Source: GWE2-42-39 sp942493345 (lineage in GTDB: Bacteria; Bacteroidota; Bacteroidia; Bacteroidales; Prolixibacteraceae). From it: DNA of 64,000 bases. The stretch lies in assembly GCA_942493345.1 (NCBI GenBank), contig OW818695.1, positions 434,001 through 498,000 of the forward strand, in the 5' to 3' direction. This document shows positions 33,309 to 42,842 of this stretch, one piece after another (positions within the stretch are counted from its first letter, which is position 1; each line of letters begins with the position of its first letter). A model generated the notes under the pieces. It was not told the DNA's origin and searched no databases. It worked only from the letters and a program-made list of their open reading frames with translations. The position numbers and the translations under genes are program-made.

Positions 33309-33782
33309 ATGGATTGTTTACTAATAGGAGGTGCATCATCAGTTGGTAAAAGTGAGAGTATTTATAGACTAACAAAATATCTAATTTCACAAGGATTTTC
33401 AGATGTTTCGAATAGCGTACCAAATGATTTCATAGACTTTAAGGCTGTAATTGAAGGCAACGGACAGAGTGGAAAACCAATTCGAATAATAATTAATACT
33501 GCTACTGACACTCCCGATATAATAGCAAGGTTTAAAGCATTTTACGACAATAATGGGACTTTTGACGTACTGATAAGTTCAATTAGGGATGATAACTTTT
33601 GGCCGAGATTTGACTTTTTTAAAATAATGAAAATCAGTAATGAGACACACAATATTATTGAAATCCCTTTAGCAAAAATAACACGTAGAGGAACTAATTT
33701 TGAGACAGCGTTGAAATGGTATCAAGACAAGACAGACAAGCTGATACTAAACACTTTAAACAACAAGCCATTTCTGATATAG
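33309..33782 (+). CDS. P-loop NTPase/kinase-like protein
   Basis: 157 residues from ATG 33309; TTG 33300 would add three. Walker A GGASSVGKSES (about 6-16) begins the protein, as in small nucleotide or toxin kinases. VLISSIRDDNFWPRF follows in the middle. Family not recognised. Second gene of a two-gene cassette. The zeta-toxin-like position of the P-loop is suggestive but not enough for a toxin call. Confidence 0.65.
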   Translation: MDCLLIGGASSVGKSESIYRLTKYLISQGFSDVSNSVPNDFIDFKAVIEGNGQSGKPIRIIINTATDTPDIIARFKAFYDNNGTFDVLISSIRDDNFWPRFDFFKIMKISNETHNIIEIPLAKITRRGTNFETALKWYQDKTDKLILNTLNNKPFLI

Positions 33783-33792
33783 GAAAACCTGT

Positions 33793-33922
33793 TGGTAACT
33801 TCAGCTACCCGTCAAGTGCGGCAGCAGTGGTTTCCGGTGGGCATCTTTCCGCCCGGGCTGCTTTTCGGCTTGACAGGAAATCGCCCGCAATCCGCCCCTG
33901 CGTGTAGCTTCCTACGTTGTAG
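33793..33922 (+). repeat. attC-like site 23 (family A)
   Basis: Left box TGGTAAC (TTACCAACA/TGTTGGTAA, 9 bp), right box GTTGTAG. Confidence 0.85.
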
Positions 33923-34314
33923 GCCATATTTCTGTCGCCACTTGAAACACAATCGGTTTTCGACAAATCTTTCAATTTGAGAGTTTTGGCGGCTTGAGTG
34001 AATTTCGGGGCGCGACTGAGCCAGGCTATTTGAGAATTTATTAGAATTTTGGTTTTTAGGTCGGTTCTGTTTGAGAGATTTTCGCTTTTGAGAGACACTT
34101 CTGACTAAAACGTTCATTTTCAGTTTGACACAGCTTGCAAGCTGGAAACGCATTCTCGGAAAAGTTTTTTTTAAGTTTCGTTGACTTTTCAGCGGAGAAT
34201 CTGGTTGAGAGATTTTTGCAGTTTGAAACAAATTCGCTGAGAGACAGCGCTTTTTTGAGAAAAAAGTTTTTATTAACAAATAATAATTGTTATTTCAAGT
34301 GACCAAAATACGGC
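33923..34314. other. Gene-less cassette, duplicate of 26219-26610
   Basis: Near-identical to the earlier unit from its first base (TTGTAGGCC) to GGCCCACAA and through the following attC. Its neighbours differ, so the cassette itself was duplicated, not a wider segment. Confidence 0.65.
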
Positions 34315-34445
34315 CCACAACTTCAGCTACCCGTCAAGCCGGGGTTTGGTGCTTCGTTGACAGGAATTTAGTATTTTGAAAGGCAGCTCTTCGTGGACAA
34401 TTTATCGGGTAACTCCCGGCCTGCGTGTAGCTTCCTACGTTAGCA
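34315..34445 (+). repeat. attC-like site 24 (family C)
   Basis: Left box CCACAAC, right box GTTAGCA. Almost the same as site 15. Confidence 0.85.
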
Positions 34446-34482
34446 CCAATAGTAAGACGCAATTCGAATAATTTGTACAACT

Positions 34483-35070
34483 ATGAGAAATGGAAAAAAT
34501 CAAATCGTTTTTAATGTAATAGGAGTCCTTTTTTCCGTTGGCATTCTGTATTTCGGTTATAGACTAATCGCTTATTTCATTTCCAAGATTGACAGCATTG
34601 ATGCCAATATTTTAATTGCTTTGATTGCTGGCACCGTTACAATTACGGGCTACTTTATAACACGCTATTTGGAGAGAAAAAAGATAATTGAGCAGCAGAT
34701 ACGTGAACAGAAAATCCCAGTCTATGAGGAATTTATAGAATTCTTTTTTAAACTTTTTCGCGATTCAAAAGAGAAAACGGAAATTGACACTAACGAACTA
34801 AATGATTTCATGTGGAGAATGAATAAAAAATCGATTTTATGGCTTTCTGATAAAACTTTTAAATCGTACGTGACATGGAAAAATACTTCAGTAAAATTCG
34901 CAGACTCGGTTAATAAATCTGAGGCTGAGAATGTCAAGATGCTTCAGTTATTTGAGCAATTACTTCTTGATTTTAGAGAAGACATTGGACATGATAATAA
35001 AAACATTCAAAAAGGTGATTTATTGTCACTTTTTATAACAGATTGGGAGAAATATAAAGACAAGAAATAA
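34483..35070 (+). CDS. Two-TM protein with helical cytoplasmic domain
   Basis: 195 residues. Membrane segments at about 9-32 and 42-61, then a basic helix (YLERKKIIEQQIREQKIPVYEEF) and a helical domain to the end. No enzyme motif. Many defence-island membrane proteins have this plan, but the family is not recognised. Sole gene of its cassette. Confidence 0.7.
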   Translation: MRNGKNQIVFNVIGVLFSVGILYFGYRLIAYFISKIDSIDANILIALIAGTVTITGYFITRYLERKKIIEQQIREQKIPVYEEFIEFFFKLFRDSKEKTEIDTNELNDFMWRMNKKSILWLSDKTFKSYVTWKNTSVKFADSVNKSEAENVKMLQLFEQLLLDFREDIGHDNKNIQKGDLLSLFITDWEKYKDKK

Positions 35071-35077
35071 CTACTGG

Positions 35078-35209
35078 TGCTAACAAAAACTATATGTCAA
35101 TTGGGGTTTCGGTGCGGACAAAAAAGTCCGCAACCCGCAACAACGGCATCGGGGTTCGACAGGAAAGCAACCCGCAATCCCCAACTGCATATAGTTCCGA
35201 ACGTTACCA
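35078..35209 (+). repeat. attC-like site 25 (family B)
   Basis: Left box TGCTAAC, right box GTTACCA. Right spacer TTCCGAAC. Confidence 0.85.
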
Positions 35210-35278
35210 GCAAACGTATTGCGGCATCGGGTATTTAAGATTTTACAAAAAATATGAATTAATAAAAGAGTTTTTACT

Positions 35279-35932
35279 ATGGAGACCGAATTGACCAACT
35301 GTCCAAACTGTGGTTTGAAATTTAAAGAAGGACTTTTATCAAGTGTTTCAATTTTAGACGAGGGAAAAACGAAAATTATAAATGAATATCATAGTAAAAA
35401 GACAACTGCTTACTGCAACAAATGCGGGCCAGAGTTGTACGAAAAATATAAGGAACAATTATTGGTCGAGAGAAATCAGGAGAATAGAAACCTGCAACGT
35501 TTGATAGATGCAGTTCCCGTAGTTTCGACTCATTCTCCTTTAAATTGGGACTATGAGATTCTTTCAATGGTCACTGGACAGTCAACTACTGGGACAGGGG
35601 TAATTTCTGAATTCACATCCTCATTCACAGACTTATTTGGTGTTCAATCTGGACGCTTAAACAGAAAACTTAAGGGTGGTGAAGATCTTTGCTTCGCACA
35701 ATTGAGAAAACAAACACTTGATCTAGGCGGGAACGCAGTCATTGCAACCGACATTGACTATTCAGAAGTTGGAGGCGGAAAAGGAATATTAATGGTCTGC
35801 ATGGGTGGAACGGCAATCAATCTTAAAAACCTATCAATTTTGGGACAAGATAGAGCAGACAAAATTGATAGACTTTCTAAACTTAATACAAGACTAAATT
35901 TTCTTTACTCTTTATATTCTGAGGACTATTAA
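35279..35932 (+). CDS. Zinc-ribbon plus YbjQ-like domain protein
   Basis: 217 residues. N-terminal CPNCG (about 9-13) and CNKCG (about 45-49) form a zinc-ribbon. The C-terminal part from about 95 (ILSMVTGQSTTGTGVISEF) through LDLGGNAVIATDIDY to ILMVCMGGTAI is the YbjQ/DUF74 pentameric heavy-metal-binding-like fold. A known domain pair in bacteria; precise role unknown. Sole gene of its cassette. Confidence 0.75.
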   Translation: METELTNCPNCGLKFKEGLLSSVSILDEGKTKIINEYHSKKTTAYCNKCGPELYEKYKEQLLVERNQENRNLQRLIDAVPVVSTHSPLNWDYEILSMVTGQSTTGTGVISEFTSSFTDLFGVQSGRLNRKLKGGEDLCFAQLRKQTLDLGGNAVIATDIDYSEVGGGKGILMVCMGGTAINLKNLSILGQDRADKIDRLSKLNTRLNFLYSLYSEDY

Positions 35933-35968
35933 ACGACTGACTAAATATGGAAAGAACAGAACGTCAGC

Positions 35969-36098
35969 TGGTAACTTCAGCTACCCGTCAAGCGCGGCAG
36001 CGGTGGTTTTCGGTGGGCATCTTTCCGCTCGTGCCATCTTTCGGCTTGACAGGAAATCGCCCGCAATCCGCACCTGCGTGTAGCTTCCTACGTTGTGG
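35969..36098 (+). repeat. attC-like site 26 (family A)
   Basis: Left box TGGTAAC (TTACCAGC/GCTGGTAA), right box GTTGTGG. Confidence 0.85.
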
Positions 36099-36316
36099 GC
36101 CAGTTTAATCGCTCATTGAAACTGTTTCGGTTTTTTGACAAAGTGTTATTTTGACTGTTTCGGTTACTTGAGACTGTTTCGTAGTTTGACAGAGCCAAGC
36201 AGTTTGATAGGTTTTTTAAAATTATAGTTTAAGGTTTTGGGGTTGACAAGCTCCCGGTTTTATTGACTGACAAACTTGTGCGAAAAAATTAAAAATCAAC
36301 ACGATACATAAAATAT

Positions 36317-37165
36317 ATGAAAAAATCAATATTAACATTTGTAATCACAATTCTATTATTCTCATGCGGTCAAAAAAGTAATAAACCTTTGAACTCAACA
36401 GAAAATCAATACAAAAAGAAAATTTTCGAACTTGGTATACAATATCAAAAAGTTTATGAATACGAGTATAAATTTGGAGAACCTGATGAAAAATCTGCAT
36501 TCTTAACAGAACTGATTGAATTTGATAGAAAAGGAAATGCTATTAGAAGTGAAACACATAATAAAAGTAAGTATCTTAAAGAATATGACGAAATTGAATT
36601 CTTTTCTTACGATACTGCCGAGAATCATGCTGAAACAGTTGTAAAAGATACTTTAGGAAATACGAAATCTATTATCAAATATAAATTTGAAGATGCACTA
36701 AAAGAAAGATTATCTTATTCTGCAGACGGAAAATTGGAGAGCAAAGTGATTTATAAATTTGATAATAATGGAAATACAACAGAGTTAATTTCTTATAATA
36801 GTAATGGAGAGATTGAGTACAAAAAGGTTTATAAATACAATAGTAAAAACGAAGAGATAGAGGAAAAAGAATATGACAAAAAAAGTGATTTAGAGAGTTC
36901 TTCTAAACTTATTGAAATGTCAGATGGAAAAAAGGAATTGCAGTTTTATAATAAAGATAAAGAGTTGATTAATAGTTACATTTACTTAAAAAATGCAAAG
37001 GGTCAAATTATAGAAAGTATGTGGATTGATGTTAAGGAAGATAAAACAACAAAGACAGTAAATAAGTTTGACAATAATGATTTATTAGTTGAAATCATTG
37101 TATATGAAAATAATGGAGAACCCTCCGTATTAAAAAAAATTGAACGAATAAAATTTCAAAAATAA
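36317..37165 (+). CDS. Lipoprotein with YD-like repeats
   Basis: 282 residues. Lipoprotein signal ITILLFSCG gives mature Cys at about 17. Successive short beta units such as YSADGKLESKVIYKFDNNGN and YNSNGEIEYKKVYKYNSKNE (about 135-190) resemble RHS/YD repeats and suggest a beta-strip anchored in a membrane. Preceded by 200 bp of TTTGACA-type repeat. It shares its cassette with a caspase-like gene 59 bp downstream. Confidence 0.7.
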   Translation: MKKSILTFVITILLFSCGQKSNKPLNSTENQYKKKIFELGIQYQKVYEYEYKFGEPDEKSAFLTELIEFDRKGNAIRSETHNKSKYLKEYDEIEFFSYDTAENHAETVVKDTLGNTKSIIKYKFEDALKERLSYSADGKLESKVIYKFDNNGNTTELISYNSNGEIEYKKVYKYNSKNEEIEEKEYDKKSDLESSSKLIEMSDGKKELQFYNKDKELINSYIYLKNAKGQIIESMWIDVKEDKTTKTVNKFDNNDLLVEIIVYENNGEPSVLKKIERIKFQK

Positions 37166-37224
37166 ACAGCCCAGAATAAACGCTATGAGCAATTTGCCGA
37201 GCATTCCGAAAATCTTTTGCTTAG

Positions 37225-37956
37225 ATGATTAGAAGAAAAGTTTTTATAATAAAAGGGTATTCTAAAACAGAACAAGAGCGGTCTGATGATGAGTATTTTG
37301 TTAGAGCTTATAGTGAATATTTCCAATTAAATGCAGGTGGAGCTTATTCTTCTAAAGAGGTTATTTATATTTCTGAGCCAAGCTGTAGGAATTTAGATAA
37401 ATTTATGAGAAAAGAAAATCTTGACTATGCAATTGTTGTTTATATTGGACACGGTGGGACAAAAGATGATAACCAGGTTTTCCAATTGAATTCTGATGAA
37501 ATAATCAAACCAGGACAATTTATGGTGAAATGCAAAAAACAAATTATTATACTTGAAAGCTGTCGTGTAATCGCGAACGAAATACCAACCATTGATTTAT
37601 CTGACAAAATACCAATGTTTGCACAAGGAGGAGTTGTTAGGTCGCCTTTATCACAAAAGCAATCACGTGAAGTTTATGATAGTCACATTAAGCGATGTGA
37701 GAATGGAATTATGGTATGCTTTGCTTGTGGTTTAGGCGACGCAGCCTATAATTTTATTTTTTCAAATGCGACTTTACAATGTTCTATTGATTGGCATTTA
37801 GATTCATCACGACATTGTGCAATATTACCTATGGACGAACTTATGAGACTTGCTTGGATTGAAACATTCTTAATAGCTAGTGAAAAGTATGGTATAAACC
37901 AATTACCCCATTCAATTAATAGCATGAATTTTCCGTTTGGAGTAAGTAAATTTTAA
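37225..37956 (+). CDS. Caspase-like cysteine protease
   Basis: 243 residues. The beta-strand AIVVYIGHGGTKDD (about 71-84) carries the catalytic His, and QIIILESCRVIANE (about 109-122) carries the catalytic Cys. This His/Cys dyad, with its spacing and the small-residue context, is the caspase/metacaspase (C14) p20 core. No signal peptide, so cytoplasmic. Bacterial caspase-like proteases often act as suicide effectors. Here the possible partner is a lipoprotein, not an obvious sensor, which is unusual. Confidence 0.75.
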   Translation: MIRRKVFIIKGYSKTEQERSDDEYFVRAYSEYFQLNAGGAYSSKEVIYISEPSCRNLDKFMRKENLDYAIVVYIGHGGTKDDNQVFQLNSDEIIKPGQFMVKCKKQIIILESCRVIANEIPTIDLSDKIPMFAQGGVVRSPLSQKQSREVYDSHIKRCENGIMVCFACGLGDAAYNFIFSNATLQCSIDWHLDSSRHCAILPMDELMRLAWIETFLIASEKYGINQLPHSINSMNFPFGVSKF

Positions 37957-37964
37957 AACCGAGC

Positions 37965-38094
37965 CCACAACTTCAGCTACCCGTCAAGTGCGGCAGCGGT
38001 GGTTTTCGGTGGGCATCTTTCCGCCCGAGCTGCTTTTCGGCTTGACAGGAAATAGCCCGCAGTCCGCCCCTGCGTGTAGCTTCCTACGTTGGCG
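37965..38094 (+). repeat. attC-like site 27 (family A)
   Basis: Left box CCACAAC, right box GTTGGCG. Confidence 0.85.
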
Positions 38095-38198
38095 GCAATG
38101 CTATGACACCGCTTTTTTAAGCGTTTTACGAATTAGAAACTGACTAATATTTTGACTTAGACAGGTCCATATATAAATTAACTAAAAATCAATAACTT

Positions 38199-39065
38199 AT
38201 GACTGAAACATCTAATAAATCATGGGGTAAAGGTCCACTAAAAATTGGTGACATTGAGATAGATTGTTACATCCTAATGGACGGGACTCCTGTATTAAAC
38301 AAAGGCAAAATGATGAAAGCCTTGGGTCGTCAATGGAAAGGCAGCAGCCGTTCTGAAAGACCTAATTTTATAGGAGCAATGAATCTACAAAAGTTTGTGA
38401 GACCAGAACTTGAAAAGTTTTTAGATGGGATTGATTTTTACGATGGGAAGAGGTTAATATCTGGATACGATGCTAAAATCTTGCCGCATATTTGCAAGCT
38501 ATATAGAGAGGCAAACAGAGCCGGGGTCTTGACAGCTTCACAACTGCCAACTGCTGAGAAATGTGAAATTTTATCAGATGCTTTTTCCATTGTTGGTATA
38601 ACTGCATTAATTTATGAACAACTAGGTTTTGAAAAACTTAAACATCCAGAGGCTTTTAGAATTTTAATCGAAAGCTATTTATCGGATGAGATAAGGAAAT
38701 GGGCAAAAGAATTTCCAGATGAATTTTTCTGGCAACTTGACAGAATTTATGGAAATCAAAAGACCACTTCCAACAATAGACCAATGTATTATGCAAAATT
38801 CATAAGAAAATATATTTATGAGCCTTTAGAAAAAGGCGAAGTTTTAAAACAACTTGACAAGCATAATCCTAAAAATAATAAAGGTCATCGTTCTGTTAGA
38901 CACCATCAATTAACCAGTGAAAACATTGGACTTCCGGCGGTAAGGTCTCAAATATGGCAAGTTATTGCGACACTTAAAATATCCTCAGACAAAAGGAGAT
39001 ATGAAACCAATTTCGCTAGAATGATGGGACAATCATGGCAACCTAATCTGTTTGAGGATTTATGA
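38199..39065 (+). CDS. P63C-domain protein
   Basis: 288 residues. The N-terminal part reads GDIEIDCYILMDGTPVLNKG, and the central RKWAKEFPDEFFWQLDRIYG (about 166-185) is the hallmark of the P63C domain found in phage and mobile-element proteins that resemble antirepressors. No membrane or secretion signal. Likely DNA-related regulation; exact target unknown. Sole gene of its cassette. Confidence 0.78.
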   Translation: MTETSNKSWGKGPLKIGDIEIDCYILMDGTPVLNKGKMMKALGRQWKGSSRSERPNFIGAMNLQKFVRPELEKFLDGIDFYDGKRLISGYDAKILPHICKLYREANRAGVLTASQLPTAEKCEILSDAFSIVGITALIYEQLGFEKLKHPEAFRILIESYLSDEIRKWAKEFPDEFFWQLDRIYGNQKTTSNNRPMYYAKFIRKYIYEPLEKGEVLKQLDKHNPKNNKGHRSVRHHQLTSENIGLPAVRSQIWQVIATLKISSDKRRYETNFARMMGQSWQPNLFEDL

Positions 39066-39081
39066 ACAATGAAGCACTGAC

Positions 39082-39211
39082 CGCCAACATCAGCTACCCG
39101 TCAAGTGCGGCAGCAGTGGTTTTCGATGGGCATCTTTCCGCCAAAGCAGTTTTTCGGCTTTACAGGAAATCGCCCGCAATCCGCCCCTGCGTGTAGCTTC
39201 CTACGTTATAG
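39082..39211 (+). repeat. attC-like site 28 (family A)
   Basis: Left box CGCCAAC (from TTGGCGGC), right box GTTATAG. Confidence 0.85.
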
Positions 39212-39267
39212 CCAATGCTAAAAAAGACACGGTTACAGAAAGTTCATCATTTAAAACATACTTTGTT

Positions 39268-41109
39268 ATGGACATTCAGGACAAAACCAAGGAAGAACTC
39301 ATAAGTGAGTTAAAGGAATTACTTCATGAGAGTAATTCTTTAAAGGCTTTAATTGAAAAACGAGAAGCAGAATTTCTCATTGCTAACAAAGAGCTTCTCT
39401 TTCAAAACGAGGAGAAAGAGAAACGAGCTGCGGAGTTAATCATTGCGAACAAAGAACTTGTCTTTCAAAACAAAGAGAAAGAAAAACGTGCGGCAGAATT
39501 AATCATTGCCAACAAAGAGCTACTTTTTCAAAACGAGGAGAAGGAAAAACGGGCAGCAGAGTTAATTCTGGCTAAAGAAATTGCCGAAGAATTTGAGGAT
39601 AAATTCAGGCAAATTGCAGATAATGTTGACGAAGTTTTTTGGTTGAGATCTAATAGCGAAATGATATATGTAAGCCCTTGCTTTGAAAAAATCTGGGGTA
39701 TTCCTGTTCTGGAAATATATAAAAACCCTCAAATATTTACTGAAAAAATACATCCCGACGATAAACCTATTGTCCGGGAAATCATTCAATCAAACGAATT
39801 TAAAGATAAAGGTTTATTCAACTATGAGTATCGAATAGTACAACCAGATAATAAAGTGCGTTGGATAAACTCTAAAACATTTCCAATATTAGACGATTCA
39901 GGAAAAATTGTTAAACGTGCTGGTATTGCACATGATATTACTGAAAGATATCAAAACATGCAGGAATTAGTCAAAGCCATGGAAAAAGCAGAAAAAAGCG
40001 ACCGTTTAAAATCTGCATTTCTTGCCAATATGAGTCACGAAATAAGGACTCCAATGAATGGCATTCTTGGATTTGCCGAATTATTGAAAGAGCCTGATAT
40101 GGAAGGTGATAAACAACAAGAATATATTAAAATCATTGAAAAAAGCGGCTTACGTATGCTTAATATCATCAATAACATTGTTGATATTTCGAAAATAGAA
40201 TCTGGCCTAATGGAAGTTAATCACAAGGAGTCGAATATAGTAGAACAAATGGACTACGTTTATACTTTCTTCAAACCTGAGACTGAAAGAAAGAGATTGA
40301 AGTTATTATTAAAAAAAACCTTAGGGAAAGAAACTATCATCACGACAGACCGCGAAAAAATCTATGCTATTTTGACCAACCTTGTTAAAAATGCCATAAA
40401 ATATACCAACGAAGGTTCAATCGAATTTGGATGTGATAATAAGGGCGACTACCTTGAGTTTTTTGTAAAAGACACAGGAATTGGGATTCCAAGAAACAGG
40501 CAAGAAGCTATATTTGAACGATTTATTCAAGCCGATGTTTCCGATATACATGCTTTACAAGGTGCTGGGCTAGGTTTGACGATTTCCAAAGCTTATGTGG
40601 AATTATTAGGTGGAAAAATATGGTTAGAAAGTGAAGAGGGGAAAGGCTCAACGTTCTACTTTGCCATCCCATATTCTACTGTACCGGAAGAAAAAAGTAT
40701 TAATAGTGAGTTTGTTGCGGATGATGAAACAAAAAATGATATTCAAAACCTAAAAATACTAATTGCCGAAGATGATGAAACATCGGAAATGCTTATTACT
40801 ATTGGAGTTGAGAAGTTTGGTAAAGAAATTTTAAAGGCAAAAACTGGTTTTGATGCTGTTGAAGTTTGTCGCAACAATCCAGACACCGACTTAATACTAA
40901 TGGATATTCAAATGCCCGTAATGAATGGATATGAAGCCACCCGCCAAATACGACAATTTAATAACGAAGTGGTAATAATTGCCCAAACCGCTTTTGCCCA
41001 ATCTGGTGACAGAGAAAAGTCAATAGCAGCAGGTTGCAATGATTATATCCCAAAGCCCATTAACAAACACGAATTACTTTCATTAATACAAAAGTATTTC
41101 AATAAATAA
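39268..41109 (+). CDS. Hybrid histidine kinase with PAS and receiver domains
   Basis: 613 residues, no membrane segment. A coiled-coil N-terminus has three repeats of about 21 residues (AAELIIANKELLFQNEEKEK type, about 30-105). Then PAS/PAC (about 112-232), HisKA with SHEIRTPMNG (about 254-263), HATPase with NLVKNAIKYT, DTGIGI and GAGLGLTI boxes (about 370-450), and a C-terminal receiver with LILMDIQMP (phospho-acceptor Asp about 546) and a Lys near KPI. A complete cytosolic phosphorelay kinase. Such a large regulatory gene is uncommon as a cassette. Confidence 0.9.
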   Translation: MDIQDKTKEELISELKELLHESNSLKALIEKREAEFLIANKELLFQNEEKEKRAAELIIANKELVFQNKEKEKRAAELIIANKELLFQNEEKEKRAAELILAKEIAEEFEDKFRQIADNVDEVFWLRSNSEMIYVSPCFEKIWGIPVLEIYKNPQIFTEKIHPDDKPIVREIIQSNEFKDKGLFNYEYRIVQPDNKVRWINSKTFPILDDSGKIVKRAGIAHDITERYQNMQELVKAMEKAEKSDRLKSAFLANMSHEIRTPMNGILGFAELLKEPDMEGDKQQEYIKIIEKSGLRMLNIINNIVDISKIESGLMEVNHKESNIVEQMDYVYTFFKPETERKRLKLLLKKTLGKETIITTDREKIYAILTNLVKNAIKYTNEGSIEFGCDNKGDYLEFFVKDTGIGIPRNRQEAIFERFIQADVSDIHALQGAGLGLTISKAYVELLGGKIWLESEEGKGSTFYFAIPYSTVPEEKSINSEFVADDETKNDIQNLKILIAEDDETSEMLITIGVEKFGKEILKAKTGFDAVEVCRNNPDTDLILMDIQMPVMNGYEATRQIRQFNNEVVIIAQTAFAQSGDREKSIAAGCNDYIPKPINKHELLSLIQKYFNK

Positions 41110-41151
41110 CGTGTTGACTAACAATTAAACAATGAAAAACCAAGCACTCGG

Positions 41152-41281
41152 CTATAACTTCAGCTACCCGTCAAGTGCGGCAGCAGTGGTTTTTGGTGGG
41201 TATCTTTCCGCTCGGGCCGTCTTTCGGCTTGACAGGAAATCGCCCGCAATCCGCCCCTGCGTGTAGCTTCCTACGTTATAA
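41152..41281 (+). repeat. attC-like site 29 (family A)
   Basis: Left box CTATAAC (TTATAGCC/GGCTATAA), right box GTTATAA. Confidence 0.85.
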
Positions 41282-41339
41282 ACAAGGTTAAGGCGCATTT
41301 GCCAACATTTAAACTCGACATAAACTAAAATTTAAGACT

Positions 41340-41855
41340 ATGACAGACGACCAATTAAAATTCGCTGACGAGTGTATTGACAAACTCTACAAGTCTTATC
41401 CAAGCCCAAGTTACCTAAATCAGAAGCATGACGTATTGAGTCAAAATGATCGTATGATAGTATTTGGCATTTTAGAATCTGATAATTGGATAGTATACTG
41501 CAATTTAAATGATTATTATAAATTAGAAAAAGCTGCTTTGCCGGTACTTGATAAACATAAGACATATACAAAATATTTAGAATTTGACTTAAAAAAAGAG
41601 CGACGCAATGAACAAAAAGAAATATTTGATTTTAAGGTTTCTAAATGGAAATATCATACGTTTTGGTATTTTTTTGCAATTGCAATATTCGGAGGTGGAT
41701 ATAGCGTATATGATTTTATAGAACGCCTAACCAAAGCAGAATCCGTCCAACAAGGACAAAACCCCAAAGCAGAAAAGGAATTGGAAGTATCCAAATTGCA
41801 TACTTTAGTTTTAGACCAAAAAAATCTTGATTCATTGCATATTTCCAAAGACTAA
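41340..41855 (+). CDS. Single-TM hypothetical protein
   Basis: 171 residues. An N-terminal soluble domain (about 1-90; IVFGILESDNWIVYCNL), a Lys-rich segment, one membrane helix (about 105-122) and a short tail. First gene of a three-gene cassette; family not recognised. Confidence 0.7.
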   Translation: MTDDQLKFADECIDKLYKSYPSPSYLNQKHDVLSQNDRMIVFGILESDNWIVYCNLNDYYKLEKAALPVLDKHKTYTKYLEFDLKKERRNEQKEIFDFKVSKWKYHTFWYFFAIAIFGGGYSVYDFIERLTKAESVQQGQNPKAEKELEVSKLHTLVLDQKNLDSLHISKD

Positions 41856-41960
41856 TCTTGCCTTCAATGAAGTCATTTGATATATCTTCATTAGATTTTT
41901 TATTTTTTTTCATAATAAATTGATTTTAAGCGATTAATAACTAATAAAAAAATAACAGTT

Positions 41961-42272
41961 GTGAAAAAGTATGCTATTCTAACTTTTATGGCCAAGGGCA
42001 TGTCGCACGGAACCGCACCAAATGAATATAGTCCTGCCAGACTGAACACAGGGAAATACAATTCTACCCATGTGAACCGTGACAAAACAGCAATAGACTT
42101 GATTAGAAATGAAGATGGAACCATTAAACAATTTGTTTCGCAAGTTGACGCGCTAAACCACTGTATTGAACTTGGATGGAATTTAGAACAAACAATTTTT
42201 GAATCACACGAAGGATTTAATTCGAGAGACCCATTAAGTAATTACATTTTCATTTTATCAAGACAAGAATAA
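41961..42272 (+). CDS. Hypothetical protein, GTG start
   Basis: 103 residues from GTG 41961, directly after AATAACAGTT. No signal or known motif. KGMSHGTAPNEYSP and LNHCIELGWNLEQTIFES are its notable segments. Second gene of the cassette. The short A/T segments before it and before the third gene (ATAATAAATTGATTT) are alike and may carry expression signals. Confidence 0.6.
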   Translation: MKKYAILTFMAKGMSHGTAPNEYSPARLNTGKYNSTHVNRDKTAIDLIRNEDGTIKQFVSQVDALNHCIELGWNLEQTIFESHEGFNSRDPLSNYIFILSRQE

Positions 42273-42369
42273 CATCTTTTTTTAATCATAATAAATTGAT
42301 TTAATGATTTATAAACAATGTTAAAATGCTAACTGGTATCGTTGTACATAAAAACTAAATTTTAAGACT

Positions 42370-42708
42370 ATGACAAAATTTTTCATGCCGCCAAATCTGG
42401 ACGAAGAAGCCGAGGAAAACCAATGGCGAATATTCAACAAACAATCAAATCCAGACAATCCAGACAAATTCAAAAAGAGAGTTTATGCAGTTCGAGAAGT
42501 TAGTGTAAAACTTGAATTAATCCACAGAGACACAGTTGGTGGCAACTTCCCTGACAGTACAATTCCATTGTGTGCAATAATAGAGACAGATAATACATTT
42601 GACTTGTATGGAATAAAATTAACTGACACTGATGGTGTTATTCGAGCAAAATCATATTTGCATCAGATTTACAAATCTCAGTATGTATTTGCTGAGTATT
42701 TTGAATAA
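42370..42708 (+). CDS. Hypothetical small soluble protein
   Basis: 112 residues, acidic, mixed alpha/beta, no recognised domain. Third gene of the cassette. It is preceded by a 20-bp stretch (TAAATTTTAAGACTATGAC) very like that before the gene at 41340, so the two starts were probably duplicated together. Confidence 0.65.
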   Translation: MTKFFMPPNLDEEAEENQWRIFNKQSNPDNPDKFKKRVYAVREVSVKLELIHRDTVGGNFPDSTIPLCAIIETDNTFDLYGIKLTDTDGVIRAKSYLHQIYKSQYVFAEYFE

Positions 42709-42842
42709 AATCACCTTCAATAATTTTTTTTATATACTCAAGAGATTATAAGACACAATAAAAAAATTCTTGACATACAATGTTTTCTATAATTTTTAAA
42801 TTTGTTGACATGATTATTTTATTTAACTGATCAAAACCCTGT

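Noticed and set aside
33716..34279. Frames running through attC sites on both strands (for example 33716-33907, 33792-33980, 33812-34279)
   Set aside because: The same peptide (…PACSFLRY… or …GDFLSSRKAA…) appears at every family A site because the site happens to be open; not genes.
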